A stretch of 39,706 nucleotides of DNA from Polaribacter sp. (GTDB lineage: Bacteria > Bacteroidota > Bacteroidia > Flavobacteriales > Flavobacteriaceae), in NCBI GenBank assembly GCA_020740485.1, contig DYMN01000022.1, positions 1 to 39,706 of the forward strand, given 5' to 3'. Below the pieces are notes generated by a model. The model made no database searches, was not told the origin of the DNA, and saw only the letters and a program-made list of their open reading frames with translations. This document shows positions 8,179-17,176 of this stretch, one piece after another; the first letter of the stretch is position 1, and every line of letters starts with the position of its first letter. Made by a program: the position numbers and the translations under genes.

Positions 8179-8877
8179 ATGGAAAACGAAAAAAAATATT
8201 TGCCCATTACGGAATGGGCATTGGACGATCGGCCCAGGGAAAAAATGCTAATCAAAGGGGTCAACGCCTTGTCTGATGCTGAATTAATCGCTATTTTAAT
8301 CGGTTCGGGAAGTCGTGATGAAAGCGCTGTTGATTTAGCAAAGCGAATTTTAAAAACCAATCAGAATAACTTGAATCAATTGGCAAAACTCACCTTGACT
8401 GATTTGCAGAAATTCAAAGGGATTGGAGAAGCCAAAGCCATCAGCATTGCTGCTGCCTTGGAATTAGGGAAGCGTCGTAGATTGGAGCAAGCGTTAGAAA
8501 TCCCTCAAGTGAGTGACAGTAGAACGGTATATGAATTATTGCATCCTTTGATGTCGGATTTGCAACACGAAGAATTTTGGGTGTTGTATCTCAATCAATC
8601 TAATAAAGTTATAGATAGATGGTTAGCCAGTAAAGGTGGAATTACTTCTACTTTAGTTGATGTGCGTTTGGTGTTAAAAAAAGCATTGGAAGTAGGTGCT
8701 GTGAGTATCATATTGAGCCATAATCATCCTTCCGGAAAAAGAGAACCCAGCGCACAAGACCATGAATTGACTGAAAGAATGAAAGAAGCCGCCCGAACTT
8801 TAGACCTCAAAGTTTTAGACCATATTATCATTGCTGACCAAAAATATTTTAGTTTTGCAGATGAAGGGATTATATAA
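8179..8877 (+). CDS. radC: RadC family JAB-domain protein
   Basis: A 232-residue protein with an N-terminal UPF0758 region containing a helix-hairpin-helix-like KFKGIGEAKA segment (residues 78-87) and a C-terminal JAB/MPN domain with the full JAMM metal motif: His181-Asn-His183-Pro-Ser-Gly and Asp194. Length and both domains are those of chromosomal RadC. Despite the historical name, its molecular role is unsettled; the JAMM fold suggests a metallohydrolase. A TATTTTTG sequence at 8141-8148 is a possible -7 element. A tandem 7-bp repeat begins at the stop codon. Confidence 0.92.
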   Translation: MENEKKYLPITEWALDDRPREKMLIKGVNALSDAELIAILIGSGSRDESAVDLAKRILKTNQNNLNQLAKLTLTDLQKFKGIGEAKAISIAAALELGKRRRLEQALEIPQVSDSRTVYELLHPLMSDLQHEEFWVLYLNQSNKVIDRWLASKGGITSTLVDVRLVLKKALEVGAVSIILSHNHPSGKREPSAQDHELTERMKEAARTLDLKVLDHIIIADQKYFSFADEGII

Positions 8878-8926
8878 GTTAGAAGTTAGAAGTTAGAAGT
8901 TAGAAGTTAGAAGTTAGAAGTTAGAA
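8878..8926. repeat. Tandem repeat GTTAGAA x7
   Basis: Seven exact copies of the heptamer GTTAGAA begin immediately after the radC stop codon (8875-8877) and end in a degenerate GTTTAAG. A closely related heptamer, GTTTGAA, is tandemly repeated at 39113-39147. A hairpin-like repeat around 8934-8967 follows. Such arrays are prone to copy-number change. Confidence 0.9.
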
Positions 8927-8992
8927 GTTTAAGGTTGAGCGAAGCGAAATGACGCTATGCGTTATTTGAAGTTTAAAGTTTGTAAAGAATAG

Positions 8993-9071
8993 CACATTTT
9001 CAAATTAACACATTTTCACATTTTCAAATTAGCTAATTAACACATTATCAAATTAACACATTGTCACATTC
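8993..9071. repeat. Degenerate AACACATTTTCAAATT repeat
   Basis: About five imperfect copies of a 10-18 base motif built on AACACATT and TTCAAATT. The same motif occurs at 31398-31440. It runs up to the start region of the next gene and overlaps an upstream TTG at 9061, which is one reason for not using that TTG as the start. Confidence 0.65.
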
Positions 9072-9105
9072 ATCATTAAATATAGGAAATACTGAAGGTA
9101 AAGGT

Positions 9106-10383
9106 TTGTTAGTTTATTCACACAAAATTACTTCGAGGTTGAGTTATAGTTTTAAGCTCATTTTCAAACGTATTTTGCGAATAGAAGTCTTTTTTACTTC
9201 TGATATTGAAGAATTTAAGCAACACAAAGGGATAAAAATATCTTATACCAAACAACCAATAAGCGATGAAATTTTTTTTAGAAGCTCACCCTTACTTTTT
9301 GAACAAGGTATCAGAGATTTAGAATTCAAGGTACACGATTGGGAAGGGGTTCCGGCTTTTTTTTCAGTGGGTGAAACATCTGCTGTCCCTTATGATATTT
9401 TTGCTGCCGCTTTTTTCCTTAGCACACGCTATGAAGAATATTACCCACAAGTGCACGATCAATACGATAGATATGACGCCACCAACAGTGTTGCTTTTCA
9501 AAATGGATTTTTGGAATTACCGGTTATAGATATTTGGGCTTATCGTATTTTTAAATTAATGAAAGATAGGTTTCCACACTGCGATTTTCCTAAAAAAAAC
9601 TATACAAAAATCAGCACCATTAATGTAAATGATGCCTATGCTTTTAAACATAAAGGCTTTTTTAGAAACATTGCCGGTTGGTTTAGTGATTTGTACCACT
9701 TTGATTTTGAAGCAGTAAATAAAAGGTTTTTAGTTATTTTTAAATTGACAAAAGACCCATACGACAATTACGATACGATTATTAAATTAGGAAAAGAACA
9801 CAAAGTTAAAACAATGTTTTTCTTTTTGTTCAGTGAATATAATACTTTTGATAAAAACATTTCTTTTGCTAACCCCGGGTATAGAAAATTGATAAAATCA
9901 GTGATAGATTATGTGCCTTTCGGGCAATTATTCTCTTATTTTACAACAAAAAATATCCCCAAAATGATAAGAGAAAAGAATAGATTTGAAAACGTAGTGA
10001 TAAGACCCGTAACCAAAAGCCGACAACATTTCAATAGATTTGAATTGCCAAAAACCTACCAAACCTTGTTAGATAATGACATACGCGAAGAGTACACCAT
10101 GGGCTATCACACCCACTCCGGATTTAGATCCGGAACATGTTCGCCCTATTACTTTTTTGATTTTGAATATGAAATTCAAACCCCATTGAAAATATTTTCC
10201 TTCTGTTGCACCGATGAATTACTTAAAGAGATGATGACGGTAGAAGAAGCCAATAAAAAAATAGAATCACTTTTTAAACAAGTGAAATTAGTGAACGGGA
10301 CTTTCATCACTACCTTTCACAATGCTATTTTAAGCGAAGTAAAATGGATGGAATTATACGAGAAAATGTTGAAAATGGGATAG
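9106..10383 (+). CDS. Polysaccharide-deacetylase-like protein, probably inactive
   Basis: The product is about 425 residues and follows the plan of a Bacteroidota family with an N-terminal DUF7033-like region and a C-terminal NodB-like deacetylase barrel. I chose the TTG at 9106 because family members begin close to LVYSHKIT; a TTG at 9061 lies in repeat sequence. Conserved landmarks are TRYEEY, AYAFKHKG, PVTKSRQHFNRFELPKTY and GFRSGTCSPYYFF. Two catalytic landmarks are degraded: the acidic DxD-type motif before AYAFKHKG reads NVN, and the metal-binding HPSY motif reads LFSY after FGQ. Such proteins act on surface or cell-wall glycans; this copy may be a pseudoenzyme. It heads the polysaccharide gene region. 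Confidence 0.72.
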   Translation: MLVYSHKITSRLSYSFKLIFKRILRIEVFFTSDIEEFKQHKGIKISYTKQPISDEIFFRSSPLLFEQGIRDLEFKVHDWEGVPAFFSVGETSAVPYDIFAAAFFLSTRYEEYYPQVHDQYDRYDATNSVAFQNGFLELPVIDIWAYRIFKLMKDRFPHCDFPKKNYTKISTINVNDAYAFKHKGFFRNIAGWFSDLYHFDFEAVNKRFLVIFKLTKDPYDNYDTIIKLGKEHKVKTMFFFLFSEYNTFDKNISFANPGYRKLIKSVIDYVPFGQLFSYFTTKNIPKMIREKNRFENVVIRPVTKSRQHFNRFELPKTYQTLLDNDIREEYTMGYHTHSGFRSGTCSPYYFFDFEYEIQTPLKIFSFCCTDELLKEMMTVEEANKKIESLFKQVKLVNGTFITTFHNAILSEVKWMELYEKMLKMG

Positions 10384-10394
10384 ACCTCCCCTAA

Positions 10395-10411
10395 CCCCTC
10401 CAAAGGAGGGG
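10395..10411. terminator. CCCCTCC-AAA-GGAGGGG hairpin
   Basis: A perfect 7-bp GC-rich stem with a 3-base loop, starting 12 bases after the preceding stop. It is embedded in a CTCCCCTAACCCCTCC context that I know as a common intergenic repeat in flavobacteria, so it may be both a dispersed repeat and a terminator. No long T-run follows. Confidence 0.55.
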
Positions 10412-10530
10412 AATGGTTTGTGTCTTTAATATATTGAAATTGGACTTTTTACCAATTGAAATTTGTAAATTAATGGTTTAATTTTTTTTTATCGGTGTAA
10501 AACTGTTAAATCCGTGTAATCTGAATTCTC

Positions 10531-11421
10531 TTGAAATTTAAAATAAAATATATCACCCGTAAAGACTTGGATGTTGCCAAATATGATGCTTGTATTGCTC
10601 AAGCGGTTAATTCGCGTATTTACGCCTATTCGTGGTATTTGGATGTAGTGACAGACCATTGGGATGTGTTAGTTTATGGCGATTATAGAGCGGTAATGCC
10701 CATTCCTAAACTGAAATTAAAAAGGCATCTTTGGTTTGCAAAAATTTATACGCCTCCTTTTGTGCAACAATTGGGAATTTTTGGTGCTGAAAATATAGAT
10801 TCAACAATTATTAAGGCTTTTCAGGACACTGCTTTAAAATGTAAGCCTAAAATTTACAATTTTAATGATGAGTTTATTGATAATAATAAATTTAATCCAA
10901 AAGTTTTACCCAATTACGAATTGAATTTACAAAAATCCTATTTACAACTTTCCGAAGGATATAATACTAATTTGAAACGTAAACTTAAAAAATTTAATCC
11001 CAATTTTAGCATTGAACTTATAGAAGAAAGCGACATAATTTTAAATTTTGTTTTTGAATTTGCAAAACCTAAAATGAATCAAAATATTAGAAATAAATTG
11101 AAATTCCTATTTGGGGTTTTAAAAGAAAAAAACAGAGTTGAAACCTATGGTTTTTATGAGAAAAATACACTTTTTGCAGTTGCGGTTTTTCTAATAGATC
11201 ATCATCGCATCATTAATTTATTACCTATTTCCACTGAAAAAGGGAAAAACCAAAACGCTATGGCATTTTTGTTAGACGCTATGATTCAAAAAAACGCTGA
11301 TGAAGACCTTATTTTTGACTTTGAAGGTTCTTCTATCGAAGGCATTGCTGCTTTTTTTAAGAGTTTTGGGGCTGTGAATCGTCCTTATTATCAATACAAA
11401 TCTAATTCGATTTTTTATTAA
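10531..11421 (+). CDS. FemAB/GNAT-like protein of the polysaccharide region
   Basis: A 296-residue protein that starts at TTG; no ATG or GTG fits. The layout suggests two acyltransferase-like halves: an N-terminal part with NSRIYAYSWYLDVV (the common entry of FemAB-like and GNAT-like proteins of Bacteroidota, where an SPEIFH-like or YSW motif is seen) and a C-terminal part with a FDFEGSSIEGIAAFFKSFGA segment, typical of the acetyl- or aminoacyl-binding end of these folds. Substrate is unknown. Neighbours point to surface glycan or cell-wall modification. Its last 20 bases overlap the convergent flippase gene. Confidence 0.6.
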   Translation: MKFKIKYITRKDLDVAKYDACIAQAVNSRIYAYSWYLDVVTDHWDVLVYGDYRAVMPIPKLKLKRHLWFAKIYTPPFVQQLGIFGAENIDSTIIKAFQDTALKCKPKIYNFNDEFIDNNKFNPKVLPNYELNLQKSYLQLSEGYNTNLKRKLKKFNPNFSIELIEESDIILNFVFEFAKPKMNQNIRNKLKFLFGVLKEKNRVETYGFYEKNTLFAVAVFLIDHHRIINLLPISTEKGKNQNAMAFLLDAMIQKNADEDLIFDFEGSSIEGIAAFFKSFGAVNRPYYQYKSNSIFY

Positions 11422-12658
11422 AATAATAATTGAACAAGAAATAGCTCAACAATCCCGATGTCCACATTACGATGGCAGAAGTGATGGCAGCACCTGTAAT
11501 GCCGTATTTTGGAATTAAATACAGATTTAATAAGGCATTGACTGCCAATGTTCCCAAGGCAATCCAAAAATTAATATGCGATTTTCCGATACTTGCCAAG
11601 AGATTGCCAAAAAGTCCGCGAAACATTAAAACTCCAATAACTCCAACCATCAGAATTCGGAATGTCAGTACATATTGTTCTAAATCAGCACGAAATAGGG
11701 AAAGGATCAATTTGGGAAATACAAATGCCAGCATGAGCACTCCTAAACTTATGACCAAAAAGAAAGTCCAAAATTGGTTGATATAGGTTTTGATTTTTGC
11801 TTTGTCGTGTGCTTCTTCTATCAATTTTACAAAATCAGCAGTGATAAACATGCTGGGAATAAAAAGCAGGCTGTAAGGAATTAAAGAAACGTATTTGTAA
11901 TGGGTTACATTCACCGGATTCGGCATCAAATTTCCTATAAAAATCAAATCAATGTTAAAGAGTAACTGGCTCGCAACTCCTGCCATTCCGGAATAAAAAG
12001 CAAATTTCCAAAAGACGCCATCCCTTTCTATCGGTTTTTGATACTGCTTCTGAATTTTTATTTTGGGTAAAAAAATCAAAACAGCCAAAAGAGGTGCTAA
12101 AACTAAAGCCAAGCTGTAACCAATAGCTTTAAATTGAAAACCTAAAGTTAAGACTAATAAAACTAATATAAAATTATAGGTAATCTCTAAGCCTGCGTAA
12201 TTTTTATTTTGATGAAAAACCCTAAAATAATTTTTCACTAATTCGATGATGTATATGGTCAACAAATTAAATGAGAGAATCATAAAATAGGTCATCAAAT
12301 CAGTTTGATTACGATAGATAGCAAAAACAAGCAAGAAAATCAGAAAAATGAAGCCTAATGCAATTTTAATTCCCTTCCATAAGGTGTAGTGAAAATAATT
12401 GTGTTTCTCCGCTTCGTCCGGATGTAAAGCCGCATAGCGCATAAAACTGTGATTGAGTCCCAAACCGCCGATTGGATTGAGAAAAGTAAAAAAACTATAC
12501 GCATAGAACACTAATCCCAAATCGGTTTCGTTTACCAATTGCAAAGCAATCCAAGTAGCTAAAAAAGATAGCACGCGTGCCGAAAGCATAGCGATAAAAA
12601 CGCTACTACCGCTACGGGAGAGAAAACCTGAGATGAATTGACGAAGGGTGTGGAACAT
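11402..12658 (-). CDS. Polysaccharide flippase (MOP/Wzx-like)
   Basis: A 418-residue membrane protein with about 12 hydrophobic segments, the pattern of MOP-superfamily flippases that move lipid-linked glycans across the inner membrane. The N-terminus (SVFIAMLSARVLSFLATWIALQL) and the EITYNF and AITSAIVMW segments fit oligosaccharide flippase / polysaccharide biosynthesis proteins. It is transcribed against its neighbours, shares 20 bases of 3' end with the FemAB-like gene and starts 99 bases from the divergent GT4 gene. A second flippase at 13927-15363 implies two glycan products or a replaced gene. Confidence 0.8.
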   Translation of the reverse strand: MFHTLRQFISGFLSRSGSSVFIAMLSARVLSFLATWIALQLVNETDLGLVFYAYSFFTFLNPIGGLGLNHSFMRYAALHPDEAEKHNYFHYTLWKGIKIALGFIFLIFLLVFAIYRNQTDLMTYFMILSFNLLTIYIIELVKNYFRVFHQNKNYAGLEITYNFILVLLVLTLGFQFKAIGYSLALVLAPLLAVLIFLPKIKIQKQYQKPIERDGVFWKFAFYSGMAGVASQLLFNIDLIFIGNLMPNPVNVTHYKYVSLIPYSLLFIPSMFITADFVKLIEEAHDKAKIKTYINQFWTFFLVISLGVLMLAFVFPKLILSLFRADLEQYVLTFRILMVGVIGVLMFRGLFGNLLASIGKSHINFWIALGTLAVNALLNLYLIPKYGITGAAITSAIVMWTSGLLSYFLFNYYFNKKSN

Positions 12659-12757
12659 TTAGAACTAAAGAAGCTTTTTGATTAGATAAACGCAAAATTA
12701 AACTATTATTTAAAGTTTGGCTCTATTTTTTTACTTTTACAATTTATTTCAGCTTTG

Positions 12758-13906
12758 ATGCAAAAATGGAACATACTTTTTTTAAGCTCTTGGTATCCTA
12801 ATTCGGAATTACCGCTTAATGGCAATTTTGTTCAACAGCATGTGCAAGCCGTGGCACTTTATTCTAATGTTTTTGTATTACACGTTCAAAGTCGGCAACA
12901 AGAAAATCCGTTTGAATTAGAATATAAAGTAACGCACTCCGTTCACGAAATTCTTGTATATTACAGTGTTGGTAATCCTTTTTTAAAATTTGCACATCAC
13001 GTAAAGGCACTTTTTATTGGCTTTAATAAAATTCAAGAATTAGTTCAAGGGAAAAAAATTGATATTACGCATCTCAATGTAATGTTGCCATTAGGATGGT
13101 TTGCATATTATTTAAAATGGAGAAAAGGAATCCCTTACATCATAACTGAACACCATTCTAAATATTTAAAAATCAGTAAACAAAAGTTAAAATGGCATGA
13201 GAAATTAATGGTGAAAGTTCTTGTGAAAAAGGCAGCCTATGTTTGTCCGGTTTCAAATTATTTAAAAAATGAAATGATAGAAAAAGGGTTTAACGGAAAT
13301 TATAAAGTAGTGCCAAATGTGGTTAATGAAAGTATTTTTAATTTTTCGGAACAAGTTGAAAATGAAAGGTGTCAAATTTTGCACGTATCATCATTAGACA
13401 ATGCCATAAAAAATGTATTTGGTATTATTGACGCTTTTAAGGACTTGATGGTTCAAACAGAAAAACCTTTGCATTTGCACGTCATTGGCGATGGTGATAA
13501 ACAGAAAGTATTAGATTATGCCCTGTCAGTAGGATTAGAAAAAGATGATTTCGGGGTAGAAGGTCCAAAAACATATAAGGAAATTGCCTTTGCAATGAAG
13601 CAATCGGATGTTTTCGTGCTGTTTAGTAACTATGAAAATTTACCGGTTGTGATCAGTGAATCACTGATGTGCGGATTACCTGTTATTGCTTCAAATGTGG
13701 GTGGAATTTCCGAAATGATTAGTAGTCAAAATGGAGTGTTAATTCAACCCAAAAACCATAGCGAATTAACCCGCGAAATGCTTAAATTTGTAGAAAACCA
13801 ATATGATTTTAATAAAAAATTAATTGCAGTAAAAGCGAAAGAAATTTACAGTTTCGAGGTAGTAGGTAAAACTTTTTTTGAAATTTATAAAAGTGTTAAA
13901 TTTTAA
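12758..13906 (+). CDS. Glycosyltransferase family 4
   Basis: A GT-B glycosyltransferase of 382 residues. The N-terminal Rossmann half starts FLSSWYPNSELPLNGNFVQQH, a usual opening for GT4 enzymes of Bacteroidota; the C-terminal half carries the family signature around VFVLFSNYENLPVVISESLMCGLPVIAS and GGISEMI, which includes the nucleotide-sugar-binding E-x7-E pattern. I use the ATG at 12758 rather than the TTG one codon before it. The sugar donor cannot be told from the sequence. It is the first of three co-oriented genes (GT4, flippase, GT2) that probably form an operon. Confidence 0.88.
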   Translation: MQKWNILFLSSWYPNSELPLNGNFVQQHVQAVALYSNVFVLHVQSRQQENPFELEYKVTHSVHEILVYYSVGNPFLKFAHHVKALFIGFNKIQELVQGKKIDITHLNVMLPLGWFAYYLKWRKGIPYIITEHHSKYLKISKQKLKWHEKLMVKVLVKKAAYVCPVSNYLKNEMIEKGFNGNYKVVPNVVNESIFNFSEQVENERCQILHVSSLDNAIKNVFGIIDAFKDLMVQTEKPLHLHVIGDGDKQKVLDYALSVGLEKDDFGVEGPKTYKEIAFAMKQSDVFVLFSNYENLPVVISESLMCGLPVIASNVGGISEMISSQNGVLIQPKNHSELTREMLKFVENQYDFNKKLIAVKAKEIYSFEVVGKTFFEIYKSVKF

Positions 13907-13926
13907 AATTAATTGTTGATTAGATA

Positions 13927-15363
13927 TTGAATGATATAAAACATAAAACAGAACAAGGTTTCATTTGGACATTCATAGAAACTATAATAAATTATTCCAT
14001 TCAATTTATTGTAGGGATTATATTAGCAAGATTATTATCACCAAGTGAATTTGGATTAATTGGAATGATTATGGTATTTATTACAGTATCGCAGTCATTG
14101 ATATACAGTGGACTTAACACGGCTTTGATTCAAAAAAAAGATTGCTCAAATTTGGATTATTCAAGTGTTTTTTACTTCAATATTTTTTTGAGCGTCTTAT
14201 TGTTTTTGTTCTTATATTTTACCGCTGGGTTTATTGCAGATTTTTATAAAACGGATCAATTAAACGGTATTATTAAGGTGTTAAGTTTAGGACTTATAAT
14301 TGATGCTTTTGGGATTATTCCGCAAACCATTTTAACCAAAAAAATGGACTTCAAAACGTTAACCCATATTTCTGTAATTTCTTCAATTCTATCCGGTTTA
14401 GTTGCCATTTATATGGCATATAATAATTTTGGAGTTTGGTCATTAGTGGCTTTAAGTTTGGTTAAAAATATAATTAATACTATTTATTATTGGTTCATAA
14501 GAATTTGGAAACCTATATTCGTATTTAATTTTTCATCTTTAAATGGATTGTATAAATTTGGTAAAAATCTGATGTTGAGTAATTTAATTGATGTCATTTA
14601 TCAAAATAGCTTATATGTCATTATAGGTAAATATTATTCTGCAAAAGAGCTTGGGTTTTATAATAGAGCTGAACGTTTTCAGGCTTTATTTTCGCAAACA
14701 CTTACCGGTGTGCTGGCTAAAGTGGCATTTCCGGCATTATCTAATATGAATAATAATGAATTCATCAAAGATGCATATCAAAAAATGTTACAAAGAAGTA
14801 TGTATCTCAATTCGTTACTTATGTTCGGATTAGGAGCAATTGCGTCTAATCTCATTCCCTTTTTAATTGGTGAAAAATGGAATGAATCCATTCCATTATT
14901 GCAACTATTAATTTTTGTAGGTATTTTATATCCTGCACAATCATTAAATTCTGATATATTAAAGGTTTATGGCAGAAGTGATTATTTCTTAAAATTGGAA
15001 ATTATAAAAAAGACAATTGCAATTTTAATACTTATTGTTTCATCCTTTTTTGGTGTCAAAATGATGATAGTTGGATTAATTATTTTTTCAGTAATTGCTT
15101 ATTTAATCAATGTCTATTTTAGTTCAAAATTCGTTGATTATAATTTAGAAAGCCAATTGAAAGATATTTTTCCTTCCATTATAATTGCTTTAATTATTGG
15201 AATAGTAATGCATTTATCCGTTTATTGGTTTACAGGAAGTTATTTAATCAAATTAACAATTCAGCTCATAGTTGGGTTAGTTTTAGTATTAATTCAAGGA
15301 GAAATTTTTAAAAATAGAGATTATCAAAGTTTCAAAAATTTGTTGTTAAAATATGTAAAATGA
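13927..15363 (+). CDS. WzxC-type lipopolysaccharide flippase
   Basis: A 478-residue membrane protein of the MOP superfamily with about 14 hydrophobic helices. The opening KTEQGFIWTFIETIINYSIQ and the following ARLLSPSEFGLIGM are the hallmarks of the WzxC/colanic-acid-type flippases, and FYNRAERFQ is another conserved segment. It begins with TTG in the context AGATATTGAA; no ATG is available in frame near the conserved N-terminus. Its stop overlaps the next gene's start (ATGA), so translation is coupled. It probably exports the glycan assembled by the flanking glycosyltransferases. Confidence 0.85.
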   Translation: MNDIKHKTEQGFIWTFIETIINYSIQFIVGIILARLLSPSEFGLIGMIMVFITVSQSLIYSGLNTALIQKKDCSNLDYSSVFYFNIFLSVLLFLFLYFTAGFIADFYKTDQLNGIIKVLSLGLIIDAFGIIPQTILTKKMDFKTLTHISVISSILSGLVAIYMAYNNFGVWSLVALSLVKNIINTIYYWFIRIWKPIFVFNFSSLNGLYKFGKNLMLSNLIDVIYQNSLYVIIGKYYSAKELGFYNRAERFQALFSQTLTGVLAKVAFPALSNMNNNEFIKDAYQKMLQRSMYLNSLLMFGLGAIASNLIPFLIGEKWNESIPLLQLLIFVGILYPAQSLNSDILKVYGRSDYFLKLEIIKKTIAILILIVSSFFGVKMMIVGLIIFSVIAYLINVYFSSKFVDYNLESQLKDIFPSIIIALIIGIVMHLSVYWFTGSYLIKLTIQLIVGLVLVLIQGEIFKNRDYQSFKNLLLKYVK

Positions 15364-16313
15364 AAAAAGTTAGTGTAGTTACAGTTACATATAATCAAGA
15401 AAATTTGATTGAAAAATGTTTGCAAGGTATTGTGAATCAAAAAACTAATTTTGATTTTGAAATTATAGTCGGTGACGATGCAAGTACTGATTCTACTTTG
15501 ACAAAAATTAATGAGTTTGCCCAACAATATCCTAACAAATTTAAGATACTTACTGCTCAGACCAATAATGGCTTGCAATATAACTTACACCGTTGTTTAG
15601 AAACTTGCAAAGGAGAATATATTGCTATTTGTGATGGAGATGATTATTGGATTGATGAAAATAAATTACAAAAACAAGTTGATTTCTTAGACATTAACAC
15701 AGAATTTGGATTGGTGGGAACAGCTGTTCAATATTATGATGAAGCTAAACAAGTTTTAAAATCTATAGAAAAAAAATACAGTAGGATCCGAACTTTTACA
15801 AATCAAGAAATATTTTGCCGAAATCCATTTACTGCATCAAGCGTGTTATTCAGAAAAACCTTTTTCGATGCGTTTTTAGATCTGAAAAATAACAATCCCA
15901 TTTTAAATAATTATTTAGATTATTCAATTTGGATGTTTGTCGCTATACATGCTAAAACAGCAATTCTACCGGATATAACAACAGTGTACAGATTGTCAGA
16001 AAACAATATCTCTCAAACCAAAAACCATCAAAAACTATGGGAATTTAAAAAACGATTTTACGAACATTTACATTTCTTAAAGACGTTTTACAATTTAGAA
16101 AAAATTTTAAACTTTAAAAAAATCAATCATTGCAAAGCCAAAGAATTATACAAAAACGCCATTTTAAACAATGAAGTGCAAATCGCAAAAGAATTTGAAA
16201 AAACATTCATACGTAATTTTGATTGCCGTTTCTTTTTGAGTCTCATTAAAAACAAAAAATATTTTTCAAAATCCATTGATTTATACGAAAAGGTTTCAGA
16301 CATGTTAATGTAA
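15360..16313 (+). CDS. Glycosyltransferase family 2
   Basis: A 317-residue GT-A enzyme. The N-terminal domain shows VSVVTVTYNQENLIEKCL, the DDASTDST nucleotide loop and the metal-binding CDGDDYW (DxD). The next segment, DKNKLQKQVDFL-like with ITTVYRLSENNIS further on, is typical of capsule and O-antigen GT2 proteins. The C-terminal 100 residues are helical and probably membrane-associated. Its ATG overlaps the flippase stop by four bases. The gene ends the polysaccharide operon; the cassette-type repeat begins 44 bases after its stop. Confidence 0.88.
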   Translation: MKKVSVVTVTYNQENLIEKCLQGIVNQKTNFDFEIIVGDDASTDSTLTKINEFAQQYPNKFKILTAQTNNGLQYNLHRCLETCKGEYIAICDGDDYWIDENKLQKQVDFLDINTEFGLVGTAVQYYDEAKQVLKSIEKKYSRIRTFTNQEIFCRNPFTASSVLFRKTFFDAFLDLKNNNPILNNYLDYSIWMFVAIHAKTAILPDITTVYRLSENNISQTKNHQKLWEFKKRFYEHLHFLKTFYNLEKILNFKKINHCKAKELYKNAILNNEVQIAKEFEKTFIRNFDCRFFLSLIKNKKYFSKSIDLYEKVSDMLM

Positions 16314-16356
16314 AAATACGCATTTTAAATCCTTGAGGTTAAAAGTTTCAATACCA

Positions 16357-16526
16357 ACTTTTGTCTTTAACCAAAGTTTTGTAATTTTACCAAACGTCAG
16401 TGTCTCGATAGACCTGCCAAGCAATCCGATAGCTATCGGATTGAAAATCACGCTCACGCCACTGCGTGATTTTCAACTTAGCCGGGATCACCGCCACATT
16501 GCCTATATTAAGCGTTAGCAGACACC
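16357..16526. repeat. Second cassette-type site (site B), split by a palindromic insert
   Basis: Bases 16357-16402 match 2451-2496 at 41 of 46 positions, and 16488-16524 match 2503-2539 at 30 of 37. Between these blocks site A has 6 bases and site B has 85 (16403-16487), holding two strong hairpins. The left arm of site A has no counterpart upstream of 16357, so this is a half site. It ends in GTTAGCAGACACC at 16514-16526, 18 bases before the next gene. Confidence 0.55.
16423..16476. repeat. Palindrome plus 13-bp hairpin inserted in site B
   Basis: AATCCGATAGCTATCGGATT at 16423-16442 is a perfect 20-bp palindrome. TTGAAAATCACGC (16441-16453) pairs perfectly with GCGTGATTTTCAA (16464-16476). 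Together they look like a REP-type dispersed element that has landed inside the cassette-type site. Confidence 0.75.
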
Positions 16527-16543
16527 AGTAAAAACAAAAATTA

Positions 16544-17083
16544 ATGTATCCAAAATTCTTGATACCGTCCGAAGTTGAAATTTTCCGAATTGGTGAGGAG
16601 ACATATGAAGTTCCAAAATGTATTGTGAAATTTGAAAAATGGAAAGGTAAACAATTAAAAGAAACTTTTGGAGGTAAACAAATTGTGTGTATAAATAATA
16701 AACCAATGTTTGCCGAATTAGCAATAATGGAATATTTTTTTTCAGCAGGATGGGAATCTCGTTGGATTGAAACTTACGGGAAAAGTAAAAGTGAACCAAT
16801 TTTTTTATCGGAATGGAAAGATGAGAAATTTAAATTTCAAGTTCATAATCCTATAGAAAATGAAACTATTTTAAAATTACTAAAAACAATTGCAACCGAA
16901 AATGATAATTCATATTCTGGATGTTGGGATGTTTTTGGATGGAAAGATGACAAAATAATATTTGCAGAATCGAAAAGGAAAAAGAAAGATAGTATTCGCT
17001 CAACACAAAAAAAATGGCTACTTGCTGGATTGAAAAGTGGATTGAAATTAAATAATTTTTTGATAGTACAATGGGATTTGTAA
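16544..17083 (+). CDS. Putative PD-(D/E)XK (VRR-NUC-like) nuclease
   Basis: A 179-residue protein with no signal peptide. The C-terminal 60 residues show the order expected for a PD-(D/E)XK nuclease: Asp129 in CWDVFGW, then Glu142-Ser-Lys144 (ExK), then Gln155 followed by KKWLLAGLKSG, as in VRR-NUC domains. Glu58 in MFAELAIMEYFFSAGW could be the accessory N-terminal acidic residue. Known VRR-NUC proteins act on branched or damaged DNA or form part of restriction and phage systems. The gene directly follows the half cassette site and stands alone, so it looks like accessory cargo. The nuclease call rests on motif spacing and is not certain. Confidence 0.55.
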   Translation: MYPKFLIPSEVEIFRIGEETYEVPKCIVKFEKWKGKQLKETFGGKQIVCINNKPMFAELAIMEYFFSAGWESRWIETYGKSKSEPIFLSEWKDEKFKFQVHNPIENETILKLLKTIATENDNSYSGCWDVFGWKDDKIIFAESKRKKKDSIRSTQKKWLLAGLKSGLKLNNFLIVQWDL

Positions 17084-17176
17084 ATATAAATTTGAATTTT
17101 TGTAAAGAAATGGTTATCTGTCAACATCACCTATAAGCCCCGCTACACAAAATCACCTGACTTTGCGTCATATCTC

